A DNA stretch of 7,113 nt. Origin: Propionibacteriales bacterium. GTDB taxonomy: Bacteria > Actinomycetota > Actinomycetes > Propionibacteriales > Propionibacteriaceae. The notes below the pieces were generated by a model. It did not search any database, was not told the DNA's origin, and worked only from the letters and a program-made list of their open reading frames with translations. Made by a program: the position numbers and the translations under genes. Below, piece by piece: positions 5,805-7,113 of this stretch (positions are counted from its first letter, which is position 1; the number at the start of each line of letters is the position of its first letter). The stretch spans positions 1 through 7,113 of the forward strand of contig JAKDKP010000109.1 in the NCBI GenBank assembly GCA_030453285.1. The letters run 5' to 3'.

Positions 5805-6806
5805 CTACCCGCGTTCTCCCCCTGCGCCAGGGGCCAGCAGGTCGGCGAACCGATCGGCGGCGGCACTCCATTCGTCCACCATCGACATCCCGCCGTGACC
5901 CTCGTCCTCGACGACGACGAGTTCGCTGCCGGGCCACGCCCGATGCAGATCCCAGGCGGTCTTGACCGGGCCCGAGATGTCGCGGCGGCCATGGATCAAC
6001 ACCGCAGGCGTGCCGGCCAATCGGTCCACCCGAGGAAAGACGCCGTCCGGTCCCAGGAAGCAGTCGTTGCTCCAGTAGTGCGCCACCAGGGTCATGAACA
6101 CGCGCCGGAAGGCTGGGTCGTCGTACCGCGGATCGTGGTTGCCGGTGCCGGCTCCGATCTGGATGTGCGCATCCTCCCAGCGGCACCATGCCTGCGCTGC
6201 TGCATCGTGCAGTTGCGTCGTGGTCTCGGGGGCGGTGAGGATGCGGGCGTATGCGTCCACGATGCGTTCCTGCCCACGCATGTAACCGATTCCGGCCTGC
6301 TCGGCAAAGGTGGCGAAGGCGTCCCACTCCTCGGGGAAGACCCGACCGACTGTTTCGGTGATCCAGTCCACGTCGGTGCGGGTGCCGGCCGTGACGGCCA
6401 TGCAGATCACACCGCGGACTCGCTCGGGATGGATGGTGGCGTACGCGAGCGCAAGGGTGGAGCCCCAGGAGACCCCCTCGACCAGCCAGGCATCGATCCC
6501 CCGGTCGACCCGGAGCGCCTCGATGTCGTCGACCAAGTGCTCAGTGGTGTTCTCGGCCAGGTCGTAGCCGGGTTCGGTGACCAAGGGTCTGCTCCGGCCG
6601 CAGCCACGCTGATCAAGGCTCAGGATGCGGTAGCGATCGGGATCGTAGTGCCGCTTGTAGCCGCCGTTTCCAACACCGCTGCCCGGCCCGCCGTGCAGGT
6701 GGAGCACGGGCAGCCCGTCGGGATTCCCGGACTCCTCCCAGACGATCTGATGCCCTCCCGGGCGATTCAGGGTGCCGGTCTCGCTGACCTCCAGTGGTGG
6801 ATACAT
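5805..6806 (-). CDS. pip: Proline iminopeptidase (alpha/beta hydrolase, peptidase family S33)
   Basis: A 333-residue cytosolic alpha/beta hydrolase that should remove N-terminal proline from peptides. The oxyanion-hole motif HGGPGSG is at 38-44 and DQRGCGRS at 65-72. The nucleophile elbow GVSWGS is at 111-116 with S113 as nucleophile. The substrate-binding segment WCRWE (207-211) holds the glutamate that usually binds the free N-terminus. The acid is D276 in IHGRRDISGP and the base is H304 in EDEGHGG, completing the Ser-Asp-His triad. Length is slightly above the usual 310-320. The ATG at 6804-6806 begins MYPPLEVSETGTL, a normal family start, and has no Shine-Dalgarno but a TANNNT box seven bases upstream. 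It reads towards yqeY with a 44-bp gap, suggesting one transcript. A broader aminopeptidase specificity within S33 is possible. Confidence 0.93.
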   Translation of the reverse strand: MYPPLEVSETGTLNRPGGHQIVWEESGNPDGLPVLHLHGGPGSGVGNGGYKRHYDPDRYRILSLDQRGCGRSRPLVTEPGYDLAENTTEHLVDDIEALRVDRGIDAWLVEGVSWGSTLALAYATIHPERVRGVICMAVTAGTRTDVDWITETVGRVFPEEWDAFATFAEQAGIGYMRGQERIVDAYARILTAPETTTQLHDAAAQAWCRWEDAHIQIGAGTGNHDPRYDDPAFRRVFMTLVAHYWSNDCFLGPDGVFPRVDRLAGTPAVLIHGRRDISGPVKTAWDLHRAWPGSELVVVEDEGHGGMSMVDEWSAAADRFADLLAPGAGGERG

Positions 6807-6819
6807 GCGTCTGACCGTA
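6806..6819 (-). promoter_or_regulatory. Predicted leaderless promoter of the proline iminopeptidase gene
   Basis: On the minus strand TACGGT (6814-6819) fits TANNNT and is followed by seven bases and then the ATG at 6806. The layout is the same as at ponA2 and the phosphoesterase gene. No recognisable -35 hexamer is present. The region where one would sit lies inside the left arm of the 21-bp inverted repeat. Confidence 0.5.
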
Positions 6820-6824
6820 TCGGC

Positions 6825-6897
6825 CAGAAGATCGGCACGCTCAGCTCAACTGCCGGTCGCTGGGACCAGCAGTGAGGCTGAGCGTGCCGATCTTCTG
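6825..6897. repeat. Perfect 21-bp inverted repeat with a foldable 31-nt centre
   Basis: The arm at 6825-6845, starting CAGAAGATCGGCACG, is the exact reverse complement of 6877-6897. The 31-nt centre (6846-6876) holds a second inverted repeat, 6851-6858 against 6864-6871, pairing 7 of 8 bases around the loop GCTGG. The element lies entirely in the non-coding spacer between two divergent genes. If both genes are leaderless as predicted, it lies outside both transcripts, which argues for a DNA-level site or a mobile relic rather than an RNA attenuator. Confidence 0.9.
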
Positions 6898-6918
6898 CGC
6901 AGGGTGGGGGCTTGCCAC

Positions 6919-6932
6919 TACGCTCGCGGTCA
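6919..6932 (+). promoter_or_regulatory. Predicted leaderless promoter of the metallophosphoesterase gene
   Basis: TACGCT (6919-6924) fits TANNNT and is followed by seven bases and then the ATG at 6932. No Shine-Dalgarno lies close to the ATG; the G-rich run at 6901-6910 is more than 20 bases away. The expected -35 position (around 6896-6901) touches the end of the right arm of the inverted repeat. Confidence 0.5.
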
Positions 6933-7113
6933 TGGGTCTGGTGAAGAGTCTGGGAATCGGTACGGCGGCGGTCGCGGCGGTGGGTGTCGGCTGCGTGGCG
7001 TACGGGTCGCTGTGGGAGGTCGACGCGTTCCGGCTGACTCGGGAGACGGTTCCGGTGTTGCCGGTCGGCGCCAAACCGATCCGGGTGCTGCACGTCTCGG
7101 ATCTGCACATGCT
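6932..7113 (+). CDS. Membrane-anchored metallophosphoesterase, N-terminal part (Rv3683 type)
   Basis: The first 60 codons of a gene that continues past the right edge. A hydrophobic stretch (about 6-24, GIGTAAVAAVGVG at 8-20) forms a signal anchor. A linker with LWEVDAFRLTRETVPVLP (27-44) follows, then IRVLHVSDLHM (50-60), which contains the first metal-binding motif D57-x-H59 of calcineurin-like phosphoesterases. The catalytic domain would lie outside the membrane, and the substrate cannot be told from this part. The homologous position in M. tuberculosis, just after ponA2, is held by the phosphoesterase Rv3683, supporting the assignment. The ATG at 6932 is chosen for its position just before the anchor and seven bases after a TANNNT box. 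C21 does not fit a lipobox well, so a lipoprotein is unlikely. Confidence 0.85.
   Translation, partial: MGLVKSLGIGTAAVAAVGVGCVAYGSLWEVDAFRLTRETVPVLPVGAKPIRVLHVSDLHM

Noticed and set aside
5895..6875. Open frame of about 326 codons on the plus strand opposite the proline iminopeptidase gene
   Set aside because: The antisense peptidase has a complete catalytic triad and family motifs. The plus frame has none, and it runs into the inverted repeat.
6825..6897. Reading the 21-bp inverted repeat as an intrinsic terminator
   Set aside because: It lies between two divergent starts with no gene ending nearby, has a 31-nt centre, and no T-run follows either arm.
6932..7000. Lipoprotein signal at C21 of the phosphoesterase
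   Set aside because: The residues before the cysteine (GVG) lack the Leu/Val/Ile at -3 needed for a lipobox; a signal anchor fits better.

Overview
The window is a gene-dense, GC-rich stretch from an actinobacterium (Actinomycetota). Four things support this: a WhiB-family Fe-S regulator, the Rv3679/Rv3680-type pair of Get3/ArsA-like ATPases, a PASTA-bearing class A penicillin-binding protein of the PonA2 type, and start sites that look leaderless. The order ATPase A, ATPase B, whiB4 (reverse), ponA2, then a membrane-anchored metallophosphoesterase matches the Mycobacterium tuberculosis Rv3679-Rv3683 neighbourhood, and Streptomyces has a comparable wblA neighbourhood. The species cannot be fixed from sequence alone. 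The region looks like core chromosome; I see no phage, IS, CRISPR or RNA gene.

Layout. Positions 1-113 hold the last 36 codons of an unidentified + strand gene, which overlaps the first ATPase gene (110-1072). That gene overlaps the second ATPase gene (1069-2274) by an ATGA junction, so all three look translationally coupled. The second ATPase runs 60 bp tail-to-tail into whiB4 (2215-2508, - strand). A 202-bp divergent spacer (2509-2710) separates whiB4 from ponA2 (2711-5200, + strand). It carries both predicted promoters and a perfect 18-bp palindrome. A strong 14-bp hairpin (5226-5257) separates ponA2 from the convergent GatB/YqeY-domain gene (5293-5760, -). Upstream of that lies a proline iminopeptidase gene (5805-6806, -), probably in the same transcript. 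A 125-bp divergent spacer with a perfect 21-bp inverted repeat follows, and a metallophosphoesterase gene (6932 to the window edge, +) ends the window.

How the genes fit together. The ATPase pair should form an asymmetric heterodimer, since only the first partner keeps the signature lysine of the deviant Walker A loop. WhiB4/WblA is a redox-sensing Fe-S DNA-binding regulator, and PonA2 polymerises and cross-links peptidoglycan at the cell surface. The conserved clustering suggests a link between redox sensing, membrane-protein or envelope homeostasis and wall synthesis, but that link is inference. YqeY and the peptidase look like housekeeping genes.

Most worth a second look: the 18-bp palindrome between whiB4 and ponA2; the 21-bp inverted repeat between the peptidase and phosphoesterase genes; C8 and C9 tracts in the promoter and 5' coding part of ponA2; three starts with an identical TANNNT + 7 nt + ATG layout; and a near-perfect 48-bp tandem duplication in the ponA2 tail. 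I found no clearly new multi-gene system.
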